From assembly GCA_029216955.1 (NCBI GenBank), contig JANAVB010031417.1:21835938-21899937 (forward strand): 64,000 nucleotides of DNA, written 5' to 3'. This DNA is from Iris pallida (taxonomy: Eukaryota; Streptophyta; Magnoliopsida; Asparagales; Iridaceae). Shown piece by piece: positions 46,249-57,293 of this stretch (positions are counted from its first letter, which is position 1; every line of letters starts with the position of its first letter). The notes beneath the pieces are model-generated. The model had not been told where the DNA came from. It searched no databases and saw only the letters and a list, made by a program, of their open reading frames with translations. Both the position numbers and the translations under genes were made by a program.

Positions 46249-46256
46249 CTTACCCA

Positions 46257-46931
46257 CTAAGGAGGATAAAGCATTATATGCAAAGGAGAACATTTTCTCC
46301 TTTCTAAAAGAAATGATGTCCTTTTGAATTACATATGAGTTACTTCCCAAATAACAAAACCAACAACAAGTACGGAGTCGAGGAGCGGTGATGGATACTT
46401 GGAACATAAACCATATTCTTTTAGGTGGGACGAATATTATACATTTCAAAAATGAGAAAAGGGAATATGAGCTAATAAATTACTGTTTATATTGGATCAA
46501 TAGCAGAGAAAAAAAATTGAAACAAAAAAATAACATTACCATATTGGATCATGTTAAAATTTTATTAGTTCAACATGACATAAGAGTCACAGGAAACTCC
46601 TTCTTGTCCGCACGAGGGAGGGGGTGACCGCGGCCGACGTGTCCCTCTCCCATTCGTCTCCCTGCACTCTTCCGGATCCACTCTTAAAATTTTGGGACCC
46701 CCTCCTATGGGAGGCTGACACATGACATGCGGATCAGGACCGCGGTCACAACCAACGGTCCATGTAGCACTGCCCAAGAGTCATTGGCTCATATCCAATT
46801 TTTCTTTCATAATTTTAAAATTTTAAACTACTGATAATTTTCAGTTCTGAGAAGTTAGGAGACGTTTGTAGGGATTTGCAACCGGCCCTAATTTAATGGT
46901 CTGTGACAAAGGAGGAGCTAGTTTATATATG
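46257..46931. other. intergenic with a short inverted repeat
   Basis: No gene. GTGACCGCGG (46624-46633) and CCGCGGTCAC (46740-46749) are perfect inverted arms 126 bp apart end to end, around GC-rich sequence in an AT-rich context. It could be a small fold-back element or a decayed gene piece. Confidence 0.45.
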
Positions 46932-47119
46932 GCCTCGCTTGGTTCGTGGAATCTTCGGAATGGAAAAGAAAAGTGATTACTTTCCTATGTTTGGATGACA
47001 AATGAATTAAGGAAAAAGGAAAGTGAAAAAAAAATCAATAGAAAGTGTAATTTTATAAAGTAAAAAAAATGCTAAGGAATTGATTTTCTTTTCTTTCCAT
47101 TCTACGAACCAAACGAGGC
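46932..47119. mobile_element. small MITE with GCCTCG-TTGGTTCGT ends
   Basis: Left end GCCTCGCTTGGTTCGTGGAA and the inverted right end GCCTCGTTTGGTTCGTAGAA agree at 18 of 20 positions. About 190 bp, non-coding. A related copy lies at 53942-54252. Confidence 0.65.
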
Positions 47120-47844
47120 TAAGTGTCTCGACTACATCAGACTCCATATATATAGCCAAGTACAAATGAGAGAAATAGTGCCGTGTGAGCACGTGGCACG
47201 TCATGGCTGATCAGGAGTAGGGTCAGTTAGGTTGTGTTAGTCGAAACTAATTTTAACTATCTTTTAGTCTTTATTTAAGTATATATTTGAATTGAGTTTG
47301 GATTAATTGGATATGTTCTAAGAAAAACAAATGAATTGAATTGTAGATTGTCCTACGAATGAGGACAAGCGCCGACGCAGTGAGTTTGATCCCATCTCTC
47401 TTACGAACATGTGTCCCAGACGTAGCAGACCTATGCATGAAGCAAGTTCGTGTGACAATGTGTCGACATAATAGGCTGGATCGATCTAGCACGGACAGTT
47501 GCTGACAGAACATGTTATGAATTCTTCGGAAGTAAACTCAGAAGAAACCAACCAAACCCACTCTACAGTCCAATCCAATTATTAGGGTTTCAGTTCTTAG
47601 TAAGTTCCTTTCAAGAGCCCCACGTCAATTCAAAGTTGTCAACAACACGTGGACCAGATCCGGCGTGCACGCTCGTTACGGTGTCTCGTCTTTGGACATG
47701 AACATCGGCATGTGGAACTCCTAACGAAAGTATTATTCTTTGGTTGTAAATTTAGCATTATTCTTTCATCTCCTAATGTTGTTGGTGGAGTCGATGACCC
47801 GTAGGTCTTGTCACACTCACATGTGGTAGAACAAATATAAAGAA
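47120..47844. other. intergenic, nothing recognised
   Basis: No supported ORF or repeat boundary on either strand. Confidence 0.5.
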
Positions 47845-47905
47845 GGCTTAATTGTAATTTGATACCCTCAACTATTTCAGTTTTTTAACTTGATATTCTA
47901 AATTT
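47845..47905. repeat. direct repeat flanking the expansin fragment, left copy
   Basis: GGCTTAATTGTAATTTGATA followed by CCCTCAACTATTTC. A closely similar copy in the same orientation starts at 49039. Probably an unidentified transposon subterminal sequence. Confidence 0.5.
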
Positions 47906-47961
47906 TTTTTTTTTAACAACTTAATACCCTAATTTTTTTTTTTAACAAAACTACCCCTAGC

Positions 47962-48096
47962 TGGCAGAGCAACGCCTACATCAACCGCCATGTCCTCTCC
48001 TTCAAGGTCACCAACAGCGACGTCAGGACCGTGCTCTCCAACAATGCCGCCCCCACCGCCTGGTCCTTCGGCCAGACCTTCACTGGAGCTCAGTTC
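47962..48096 (+). pseudogene. alpha-expansin C-terminal fragment
   Basis: A 45-codon stretch reads [20 protein letters not shown] then [20 protein letters not shown] then TGAQF. This is the C-terminal cellulose-binding-like end of an alpha-expansin, a cell-wall-loosening protein. The rest of the gene is absent, and the natural stop after AQF is replaced by GAG, running into a CT microsatellite. The usual SDGRT reads SDVRT. It is GC-rich in AT-rich surroundings and lies between two direct copies of an unknown repeat, which suggests capture of an exon piece by a transposon. Confidence 0.75.
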
Positions 48097-48104
48097 GAGC
48101 TTTA

Positions 48105-48105
48105 C

Positions 48106-48183
<78 letters not shown>
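48105..48183. repeat. (CT)n(AT)n microsatellite
   Basis: A CT run then an AT run directly after the expansin fragment. Confidence 0.9.
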
Positions 48184-48187
<4 letters not shown>

Positions 48188-48529
48188 TAATTGTTAGCTA
48201 ATTAATTAAGATGGCTCGTCGACTGGGTTTGTTTGGAAGGAGGAGGTGGAGAAGGACATAGGCTGAGGTGGTGCCGTTGTGATTTACCACCCGCCAGAAG
48301 CAACCAACTCTTTTGTTCTTCTCTTTGACTTATTTGGAGGGTTTTTTTTTTTTTTTTTTTTTTTTTGGGAAAGATAGATGCTTTCCACGGATGCTTTCAG
48401 TGGTCACTGTAATCAGCAGCTTACTGAATTTGTGTTGTCTCTTGCATTTGAGCCAAATCTGTGTTTGCTTCGTTATTGATATAAAATTATAAACACAAAA
48501 TTTAATATTATATGATACTATAAAACTAA

Positions 48530-48996
48530 TCTATTCTACTATATAATTAGAATACTTGGTGGTAAAAATTTTGAATTCCTAAAATACCCTTGAATACTTT
48601 ATGAACATATATTCTATTATATAATAAGAATACTTGGTGGAGAAATTTTTGAATTTCTAAAATACCCTTGAGTATTTTATAAACATTGTGTTATTATGTC
48701 AATATGTATGTCATTTATGTTTAAGAGTCAAAGCAATAAAGTTTGCATACAAGTTTCTTTTTTCCATACAATTTTTTATGTTCTAATGGTAATAAACTTT
48801 TCTATCGTTACCATTTTTTCAAAGGTTATTATTTTCAATAGAAAATAAAAATAAAAATTTGTACTTCAAATCTTTTTGCATTATAAAAAGAAAGCGCACA
48901 AACACATGAATAGTCACCGAAAAAAGAAGGAAAGATGGTAACTGGCCTTATAATATTCTAGTTAAAATACGTGCAAAGCACGTACATGTAGACTAG
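48530..48996 (+). mobile_element. short non-autonomous Helitron-like element (467 bp)
   Basis: Begins TCTATTCTACTATATAAT after an A. Ends with the hairpin ACGTGCAAAGCACGT, a 10-nt gap and CTAG before a T. TC start, hairpin plus CTRR end and A/T target are Helitron hallmarks. The first 75 bp are partly repeated at about 48610 (TTCTATTATATAATAAGAAT), so two 5' ends may be nested. Confidence 0.75.
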
Positions 48997-49038
48997 TAAA
49001 TAATAATACTTTTTTTCTTCCTTTCCTTTTTTTTATAG

Positions 49039-49246
49039 GCTTAATTGCAACTTGATACCCTCAACTATTCCTATTTTTTAACTTGATACCCTAAATTTTT
49101 TTACTCGACAACTTGATGCCATCAACTATTTAAAATTTTCAATTTGGTACCCAAAATTTTAAAAATGACAAAATTAACCCTCCTCTTCACTTCTCAACCG
49201 AATCCAACCCCTCTTTCCCCTCCCCTTCCCTTGCTGGCTCACCAAC

Positions 49247-49277
<31 letters not shown>

Positions 49278-49280
49278 TCC
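49039..49280. repeat. direct repeat flanking the expansin fragment, right copy, with poly-C tract
   Basis: GGCTTAATTGCAACTTGATA starts a near copy of 47845-47905. It is followed by CT-rich sequence and a homopolymer of C at about 49248-49275. Confidence 0.5.
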
Positions 49281-49332
49281 TCCGGCGCCATTCCATCCAC
49301 CGCCTAACATTCAGCACTCGGTCCCCCCCTTT

Positions 49333-49518
49333 TCGGTGGAGGGGACATTCGGTTAATTCGATTCCAACCGAACCGAATAACCGAAAACCAAATTCGATCG
49401 AAAATTGAATAAGCAAAACCGAAACCGAACCGAATTTGTTCATAACCGAATTAAATCGGTTCGATTTTCGGTTTATTTGGTTTATTTGATTTTTCGGTTT
49501 ATTTACACCTTTTATTTT

Positions 49519-49584
<66 letters not shown>

Positions 49585-49757
49585 CGGTTTTCGTTTTTGG
49601 ACCAAATCGAAATCCAAAACCGAAACCGAATAAGAAAATTTAATATTTTCAAAAACGAAACCGAACATAATTTTTTTAAAATCGGACTGAATCTCTTATT
49701 CGGTTCGGTTCGATTTGATTTGATTTTTGGTCCAAAACCGAATAATGCTCACCCCTA
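49333..49757. mobile_element. MITE-like element rich in CCGAA words
   Basis: Dense ACCGAA and TTCGGTT words. The right end reads, inverted, GTAGGGGTGAGCATTATTCGG. A second element with nearly the same left end (AGGGGTGAGTATTATTCAG) begins at 50353. A (TA)n run sits in the middle (about 49525-49578). Probably a non-autonomous hAT family. The left boundary is unclear. Confidence 0.5.
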
Positions 49758-52001
49758 CTTCTTGGTCCATGTAGCACTATTAATTTTTTATTGTCAAGTT
49801 TAAACTTTAGGTTTTATCTGTGATGTGGGATGTGACGTGGGCTGAACTTCTAAAATAGAGACATAAATATAAATTTTGAATATTATGAAAACCTGAAAGA
49901 TATCTAATTGTCAGTTGAAATCAACCCTCACAACGTGATCTAGATCCTATTATAAAAATATAAAAAAATTTAAAGTAAATTATAAATATTATAATAGACC
50001 CTAAAACTAAATAATTAAATTCTTCGCTTTTAAGAAAATATGAAGATGAAGATAAAAGTGGGGTATGTGATGTGCAGCATGTGGCAATTAATTTGTGTTG
50101 ATTGCCAACTAACCAGTTCAGCTACGTTAAGACTACCTACATGCATGTACAGTCCATCTTCATACGTACCATGTGCCGGACCATACCACGGAAGTCTAGT
50201 GCAATTTATTTGAACTTTCCGCAGCCAAAATCGACCATATGCAAATTATTGTATATGTTCGGCGATTTCTCTAAGCAAAAATCTCTTGCAGGGGACATGT
50301 GAGATATTGTCCAATTACTTATCGGCAATGTATCACATAGTCATGACAATAGGGGTGAGTATTATTCAGTTTTGGACCGAACATAACCGAACCCAGTAAA
50401 TGATTCAGTTAGGTTTATAAAAAAATTCGGCTGGGTTTCGTTTTTGTAAATACTAAAAAAGTTATTCGGTTTCGCTTCAATTTTGGGTTTTGATTTCGCT
50501 CTAAAATTGAAAACCGAATAAAACTTATGCAATTATGTAAATACCCTTAATTTTATATGTATTTTGTGATTAAAAATGTATATTTTGAAAACAATAATTT
50601 TAAGTATATATTTTGAAATACAACTTTGATAATTTGACAACTAATCCAACTTTGGACGTAACTTTAAAATATAATAAATATGTGTATAAAAATTATAATA
50701 ATATTAGATATAATTTAACCACGATTCTAATTTTGGACTCGATTCATTAAACAATAAAAATATTTCAACGAATATTAAGCCGAATTATTATTCGGTTCAA
50801 TTAAATTTCGGTTTTGGCTAATTTTGGTTCAATTTCAGTTTTAAATTTTTAGACTTCCAATTTATTCAATTTTGACTATTTTGGTTGGATTAAAATAGAA
50901 TAAACTCAACCATACATGGCATTTTGCTGAAATGGATTGAGTAAAAGTCTATTCGATGACAAGTTCGACTTTCTAATTCTATTTGGTATCAATCAGATTC
51001 CGGTTGAGACGAACTGTGATTCAATTTGACGCTTAATATCTAACTAAAGACTAAACTAACTGCAATGAACGGCGAAGCATTACTTATCACCTTTGTGATT
51101 TACCGAACATAGATTATGTACATGTTGGAGCGAAACAAGGGCGGATTATATAAGCCCAACCCAATATAGTTATATTTTAAATTGAAACCCAAGCAACAAG
51201 TCCAAATCAAAGCAATTGAGATTTGAAAACTTTTTTTTTAGGCATCCTTTTTCTTCGAGCCGACAAGCAATGTCTAGAAAAAATTCGAACTGTGTCCATT
51301 TCTACGAAACCCTCCGATATACCCAACGGGCTACATCTCCACGGACGATTTGAGAATATTTCGGTATGCTATATATGACTATGGTTTGATTTTATTTTTA
51401 CTTGTTTTATAGTATACTAATAACTTGCACATGGCATGTACGTATTTTTAATACAAGTATTGTTCATCAATAATAATTTATATTCGACTTTTTATTTTGT
51501 ATCTTTAATTTTTTGGCTTCACTGGTAAACAATATATTGTGTACTTATTTAGCGGTCAATTTTTCTTATTTGTTTTAAATTATGTTGTAGTCTACACCAA
51601 TTTTAAAATTTGGATCCTCCCTTCGGAGAGCCAAACTATGAGTCCAATTTTGTTCGTCCACCAAAACTAGGTAAGATGTTCACCCCCAGTAAATAAATGA
51701 CACGTGGCACAAAATCATTTTGGTGAGTGAACAAAGTCACTTACAAAGTAGTTTGTGTGGGATAAAAATGCTACGTATCATTTATTCACGGGAGGATGAA
51801 CATTTCACCTGGTTTTGGTGGAAAACTATTTATCCACAGGCAACCAAAGCTCCAAAGTCCAAACTATATCCACATGCAACCAAACAAAGAGGTACAAAAT
51901 GTAAAGTTGCCAGCAAAATGAATTTCCTTATTGCCAACAACAAGAGTTTGCCAACTTGCCGCTGGCCACAATTGCCACCAAATTAATTTTTTACAATCAA
52001 A
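49758..52001. other. intergenic with a second CCGAA-type MITE remnant
   Basis: No gene supported. The MITE relative begins near 50353 and its CCGAA and TTCGG words continue to about 50900. The rest shows nothing recognisable. Confidence 0.45.
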
Positions 52002-52275
52002 TCTTCTACTATACAATGAGCTTCAAAATGACTCAAAAGTGGGCCGTCTAAGTCGTCATTATATCACGGTCCATTTTATTTTCAAAAATAAATTATATAA
52101 AAAATTATTAAATAAAGTTTAAATTTGTCAACATGTAAAATTGAACTCAACCAAATAAGAAAAATAACTCACATCTTAAATCTTAACCACATGAGTTAGA
52201 AGAAATATTTGACTATAGTTGGATAATATGATTATTATATGTTATTTATACGTGCAGAGCACGTGCATTTACTAG
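52002..52275 (+). mobile_element. short Helitron-like element (274 bp)
   Basis: Starts TCTTCTACTATACAATGAG after an A. Ends with the hairpin ACGTGCAGAGCACGT followed by GCATTTA and CTAG before a T. Same family as the element at 48530-48996 by both ends. Confidence 0.72.
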
Positions 52276-52832
52276 TAAAAGGATAAAATGTGTTCTCATA
52301 TACAGCAAATTGGCAATTTTGTTTCAAATGCTCCCAATTTGTTTTTCCAGCTGACCGGAGCCCGTATATTATGTTGGTTGGGATAATTGTCTAAGTATCA
52401 TAAGAAACATAAAGAAATAATAAAAATACAAGTTTGTAATTTCAGGATGAATTTTGGGAACCACTTCCTTGAAGAAATAAATACAAAAAATCCAATTCTC
52501 AGAATTGGCAGATATTATTAAGACAACGTGTTCAGTTGAATGACCAATGAATTATGCCCCCAGATTAACTCGAGTCTACAGTCATATGATCATAAAGCTA
52601 CAAAATGTATGCATATGTACACATATGTAGAGAACTAGAGATGCATGCAACTATATGGCTATCATCAACACTATGATACTGATACGGATACGACACGACA
52701 TATTTTCGACACACGTGATATTAGTGTGCCCTAGCGGAAATTTGAAGTTTGGTGTGTCGGATGTGACGTATTAATTTTGGAGTGTCCGTGCTTTCTAGAT
52801 CAAACACTTAGGCAAGTAAGTACTACTCGTGA
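52276..52832. other. intergenic, 3' side of the MIZ1-like gene
   Basis: No ORF or repeat boundary recognised. Confidence 0.5.
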
Positions 52833-53558
52833 TCATCCCTTGGCCCTGACAAGAAAAATGCTGAGGTCCGGCCCGGCGGCGCCGTCGGGACTAATCATGT
52901 ACAGCGCCTCGGAATCCTTGGAGCCGACGAGCCTCTCGAACCTGGCTCTCATGTAGGTGAGCCGGTCCCCTGATCCGTCCCCCTCCTCCCCGGGCCTCTC
53001 CGGCAGCACCCCGGCCCCCATGGACACCCCTCTGAGCACCTTCATCACCTCCCTCTCGTCCTCCGAGGACGACGACTTCCTCCGGATGGCGAAGCCGGAC
53101 CTCCTCCCGTTGCAGTACACTATCCACACGTACTCCTCGGCGAGCTTCTTCCTGTGGGTCCTGGTCTCGCTCTCGAGCGCGATCTTGAGGAGGCCGGAGG
53201 ACATCTCCTTGTGGAGGGAGGCGGTGAGGATGGGGAGCTCGAGGAGGAAGAAGGGAGGGGAGCGGGGGCACTCCTGGAGGGCGAGGCAGACGCGGCCGCG
53301 GCGGGGGCCGAAGAAGGTGACGGTGGTGGCGGCGCTGTCGGGGAGCATGGCGTGCTTGGGGCGGCCGAGGAGGGCGACCATCTTGCAGCCCGTGGAGAGC
53401 ATGGGGAGGAGCTTGAACATCTTGAAGATGCTGCCGCCTCCCCTGCTGCCGCCGAGCTTGGAGCGCTTGTGGTTGCGGTGGCCGTGGTCTGCGTCCGAGG
53501 CCGCGCCGTGCCGGAGGAGGGGGGCTAGGTTGGCTGCTTCTTGGAGGGGTGGTGGCAT
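52833..53558 (-). CDS. MIZU-KUSSEI1-like protein (DUF617)
   Basis: Minus strand, single exon, 241 residues from MPPPLQEAANLAPLL to LSIFLVRAKG. The first 60 residues are low-complexity with a basic patch (HRNHKRSKLGG). The DUF617 domain fills about 65-238. Recognisable segments are KMVALLGRPKHAMLPD, GRVCLALQECPRSPPFFLLE, the Leu-rich LTASLHKEMSSGLLKIALES, EEYVWIVYCNGRRSGFAIRR, and the final DGAAGPDLSIFLVRA. Members are usually intronless and about 230-270 residues long. Arabidopsis MIZ1 is needed for root hydrotropism and acts at the ER membrane. The exact role of this paralogue is unknown. The coding DNA is very GC-rich, in contrast with its flanks. A TATA sequence lies about 45-55 bp upstream. 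No damage is seen. Confidence 0.92.
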   Translation of the reverse strand: MPPPLQEAANLAPLLRHGAASDADHGHRNHKRSKLGGSRGGGSIFKMFKLLPMLSTGCKMVALLGRPKHAMLPDSAATTVTFFGPRRGRVCLALQECPRSPPFFLLELPILTASLHKEMSSGLLKIALESETRTHRKKLAEEYVWIVYCNGRRSGFAIRRKSSSSEDEREVMKVLRGVSMGAGVLPERPGEEGDGSGDRLTYMRARFERLVGSKDSEALYMISPDGAAGPDLSIFLVRAKG

Positions 53559-53601
53559 TCTGATACACTTGGTGTGTGATACAAGAAGGTTATTGGGATG
53601 A

Positions 53602-53611
53602 ATATATATAG
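53602..53611 (-). promoter_or_regulatory. probable TATA box of the MIZ1-like gene
   Basis: An alternating TATATATA stretch 45-55 bp upstream of the ATG on the minus strand, next to a GA-rich leader. Confidence 0.5.
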
Positions 53612-53941
53612 AGAGAGAGCGAGGGAAGTTTCATTCCTATTGAGAAGACTTCATTGATATGAATTATGAACTGCACGAAGTGAACTGGATGAGTACTGGA
53701 TATATTCCAATATTTAATTGTCAGTATCTTTGTTTAATTTTGACCCCTCGAATAAGGATGATTAGCCTATAAAAGATAAATTTTCATATAGGATAAAGAA
53801 GTTTGGAATACGTATAAAAAAAAAAAAAATTGAGAAGCTTGGGGTAATCGCAGAGGAGAGGACACGCCAAGTCACTTGGTGTGGTAAGGCGCACATGTAT
53901 TTTTTTTATTTTTTACAATTACTCCAAACTTCTTTACGCTA

Positions 53942-54252
53942 GGGACTCGTTTGTTTCACGGAATGAAAGGGAAAAGAAATCAATTCCTTGGCATTTTCTT
54001 TCATTTGAAAAATTACAATTCTCCTGAATTTTCCTTTGAGATGTTTGGAAATGCTAAGGAATTTGGAAAGGAAAGTGAATGCATCAATGTGAAAAAGTGA
54101 TTCTCTGTTTGGATGGATAGAATCACTTTTTTCTCTAATTTTTCTTCCATTGGTAATTACTTTCATTTCATCCTCAATTTTTTTGGCACCCAAACATAGA
54201 AAAATAATCACTTTTTTTTTCCAATCCGATGATTCCGCAAACCAATCTAGGC
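53942..54252. mobile_element. MITE related to the one at 46932
   Basis: Ends GGGACTCGTTTGTTTCACGG and, inverted, GGCCTAGATTGGTTTGCGG. The body contains GGAATGAAAGGGAAAAG and AAAAGTGATT words shared with 46932-47119. A further end-like remnant (TTTGCGAACCAAATGTGGCC) is near 54726. Confidence 0.55.
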
Positions 54253-56060
54253 CTAGCTATATGAAAATTTATGTATAAGAGACCACTTATAAACACCAAC
54301 CATGAACTCGATATATTTTTGCCACAATAATATTTGCTTCTCTATTACAAACTACTTAGGTACATCCAACCATATTTTAACAGTCCGACGACTATATAAA
54401 CTCAAATAGGAACTTGCAATACAGTGTAGTTATGACATGTGGCATTATCTTTATATTTAGGCTATAAGTTTTTTCTGTTTAGGCCCCTTATTTTGGTATT
54501 TAGTAACACTATGCATGTAATCCAACGACTATTAATATCCGACTATTAATGTCCGGCCTACCTCCATCACAATTATTGAGCGAGAGCGTGCGCTCTCTCT
54601 CTTCTCCCTGTGTGTCAAATCATAATCCTTTGGGGTTGGGTAGAGAACCATTTTATCTTCCTGCTCTATTTTTATCCAAATACGAAAATTGAATGACTTT
54701 TATTTTTTCGTCACAATGTTCTGATTTTGCGAACCAAATGTGGCCTAAATCGATTCCTTGATCACGCGCCCCTTTAGTTTCATGAATGACAGGTGGGCCA
54801 CGGCAAACTCTTGGCTTACGTTGCGCTGTCGATCCATCTATCATCTTCCTACTCGCCTCTTCTCATAATCAACGTGCTTGTGGCCCTTCTAGAGGTTGTT
54901 ATGGATGGTCATTTTCGTGGGAGCTACTCCTACTCGTTCTCGATTGGATCATCGTGAAATATATGTCAACACACTAATGGTACTTAATTAAACTCTCGCT
55001 CATCTCCACTAGCTGCAGTTAGCTCTGAATCTTTCATCATCATCAGTATCTGATCTTGCATTGGATATAGTAGTTACCAATACACTAAAATTTAAGAATT
55101 ATACTAAGAGTTTCTTTGCTGCCAATAAGGCAGTCCTAATTATCCCAGGTTCAGGGACAGGGTACTGGCTTGATGGGTGAGGTTAGGACTTAGGAAGACA
55201 CACATTTGATCAATATTACACAGGGAGTAGACAAAAGTGTGACATAAATCCAAATTAAATCACAATACTAGGGAATGGCTGTCCCACGAATTTGGTGTCA
55301 GAATGATATTTTAGTTGTGGGTTGTTGTTAACGAGTCCGGATCTGTCGTTCGAAAAATTATGTCCACTTTGCTGTCCTCTCTCTCTTTTTTTTAATTTTT
55401 TTAACTGATGGCCCCAAAGGCAAATAGGGAGGGAAGACAGGAAATGGACAAAATTTCCCAGACAGCAGATCCGGCCTCCTTGTTAACATGGGAGTATTTA
55501 CACCATCCTTGCCTGGAAAATAATACGTTTCTAGGTTCTTCCACAGAAGAACCTTTCGTTATCGTGTATAACAGGTAATGCCCATTCATTACAAGAATAC
55601 GACGCAGCCACAATTCTCCAAGGATGATTGTTGCAATGTTCTGTGGAGACATGATATCGATTCACAAGCACACTGTCTCTGCATAATTGTTCGTAAAAAT
55701 GTACTGACATCTTCTTTCAAGACGAAGATTTTGCTGATATCTTCGCCACATTTTGCTACTTTTTAAGCCCTCCTTTAATTTTTGGGACACATCATTAGTC
55801 AATTTCACCTTTTTTATGAAGAATAAATCGCAAGCAAGCGATCAACTGGCCTGATGCGGACATACACTGTCCACTACCGAATCAAATTACTATTTTCGAT
55901 CACAAGTTGGATCCAGATGATCCTCCCATACAGAGATGTCACAGAAGAATGAATGAGATCTGATAATCATACATGAATGAAGTAGGAGATATCGCGCAAC
56001 AATACACATATACATACACTAAAAGCAAGGATACCCAAAACAGGAATCAAACACATTCAA
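54253..56060. other. intergenic, nothing recognised
   Basis: No gene, RNA or clear transposon boundary beyond the short MITE remnant near 54726. Confidence 0.5.
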
Positions 56061-56072
56061 TCAATCGGTTAG

Positions 56073-56206
56073 TCCCCGTGGTCGTAGCCTGTTGGGAACG
56101 GTGGAGCATCCCGTTGCAGTAGCGCGGGTTCGAGCCCCCTTGGAGGCATGCCTCCAAGCACCAGTAAGAAGTGGACAGCCTAAAAAAAAAAACCATAAAA
56201 AAAAAA
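56073..56206 (+). mobile_element. SINE (tRNA-like, about 134 bp)
   Basis: Flanked by the exact 12-bp TSD TCAATCGGTTAG (56061-56072 and 56207-56218). Contains a pol III B-box-like GGGTTCGAGCC near 56126, an A-box-like GTGGTCGTAGCC near 56079, and ends in an interrupted poly-A tail. These are the features of a tRNA-derived SINE. It is not a tRNA gene, because no cloverleaf is complete. Confidence 0.8.
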
Positions 56207-56218
56207 TCAATCGGTTAG

Positions 56219-57293
56219 GTTCTAGTATATTTTCGACATCGTCTCCTCTACGCACATATTTGTATGGAGACACGCATGGGAGGACTCTTCCTGTCCCTGG
56301 TGTTGGTAATGTTTCTCCCTCCGTAGCATTGTATCTAACTTGTGTGGGTGGGGTGGGTCTATGAAGAGAAGAGGTAGGTTTTGGTATCAAATTAATTGGT
56401 GGGGGTCTGGTTGGAAGATCAGAAGTACATCAAATCATAGGAATGGGAATGGAAAAAAAAATGGTCGCATGAACATGGGATGCTTCCTTCCTTGAAAGAC
56501 CTGTCCTCGTGCTTGTCCCATCTCGCTTTATTCTTTAGGGAGGATATGGACATGGCATGTCTATCTTCCTTTTCTTGGTGCCAACCTTCCTCTTAATCAT
56601 GGCTTTGAGGTTGTCAGAACTAGGAAAAAAAAAAAACCTTAGCAATAGTTTTGATGGCAGTGGCATGTCTCTCTTCTCGTTGTTTAATTGCATGATTATT
56701 AGATGATACATTACACTCAATCAATCAAAATCAATTAAATGTCTGCAAGGAGGGTGGCAATGAACTTGGTCAGGACTATATATATCATTGGTGGGGGACT
56801 ATATATATCATTGGTGGGGGAGAGAGTCGAGTAATTTCCTTCACAAATTTATCATAGATATAGGGCTAAATTAGGCTAATGATATCCAACTATAGTGCTA
56901 AAATGTTTTTTGGCACCTTAATTTTCTACTATTAGGTTCTAACATTCCAATATCATAAATTTTTTTTTGAATCACATTTCGTCAATTTTGAAACATATCA
57001 AGACCACTTCAAAAGAATATCTTGTAATACAAAAGGGCATTTTATATACTTGTATTGTCGGATATTATCTTGAAGTTGTCCGGTGTATTTCAAAATTGAC
57101 GAAAATTATTTCAAAATAGCAATTTATAAAATTGAGATGCCAAAATCGAGTAGTGGAAAGTTAAGATGCTAAAAACTCTCACATGTTATTGTTTTGTGTG
57201 CCATTATTAGGATAATTTAGCGTAAGTATATAACATCATCCAAGCCTTCAGCCATCATTGTATTCGGGCGTGATGTAGTTTTTTGCCCTCTTA
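56219..57293. other. intergenic with a 25-bp tandem duplication
   Basis: No gene. GGACTATATATATCATTGGT plus GGGGG is repeated in tandem near 56771-56820. Confidence 0.5.

Noticed and set aside
49246..49278. Poly-Pro protein encoded by the C tract
   Set aside because: A homopolymer run in non-coding DNA, possibly with sequencing-length error.
52891..53601. Long frames overlapping the MIZ1-like gene on both strands
   Set aside because: They are shadows of a GC-rich coding sequence. Only the 53558-52833 frame matches a known family.
56073..56206. tRNA gene
   Set aside because: B-box and A-box are present, but there is no full cloverleaf and the unit has SINE-type duplication and a poly-A tail.
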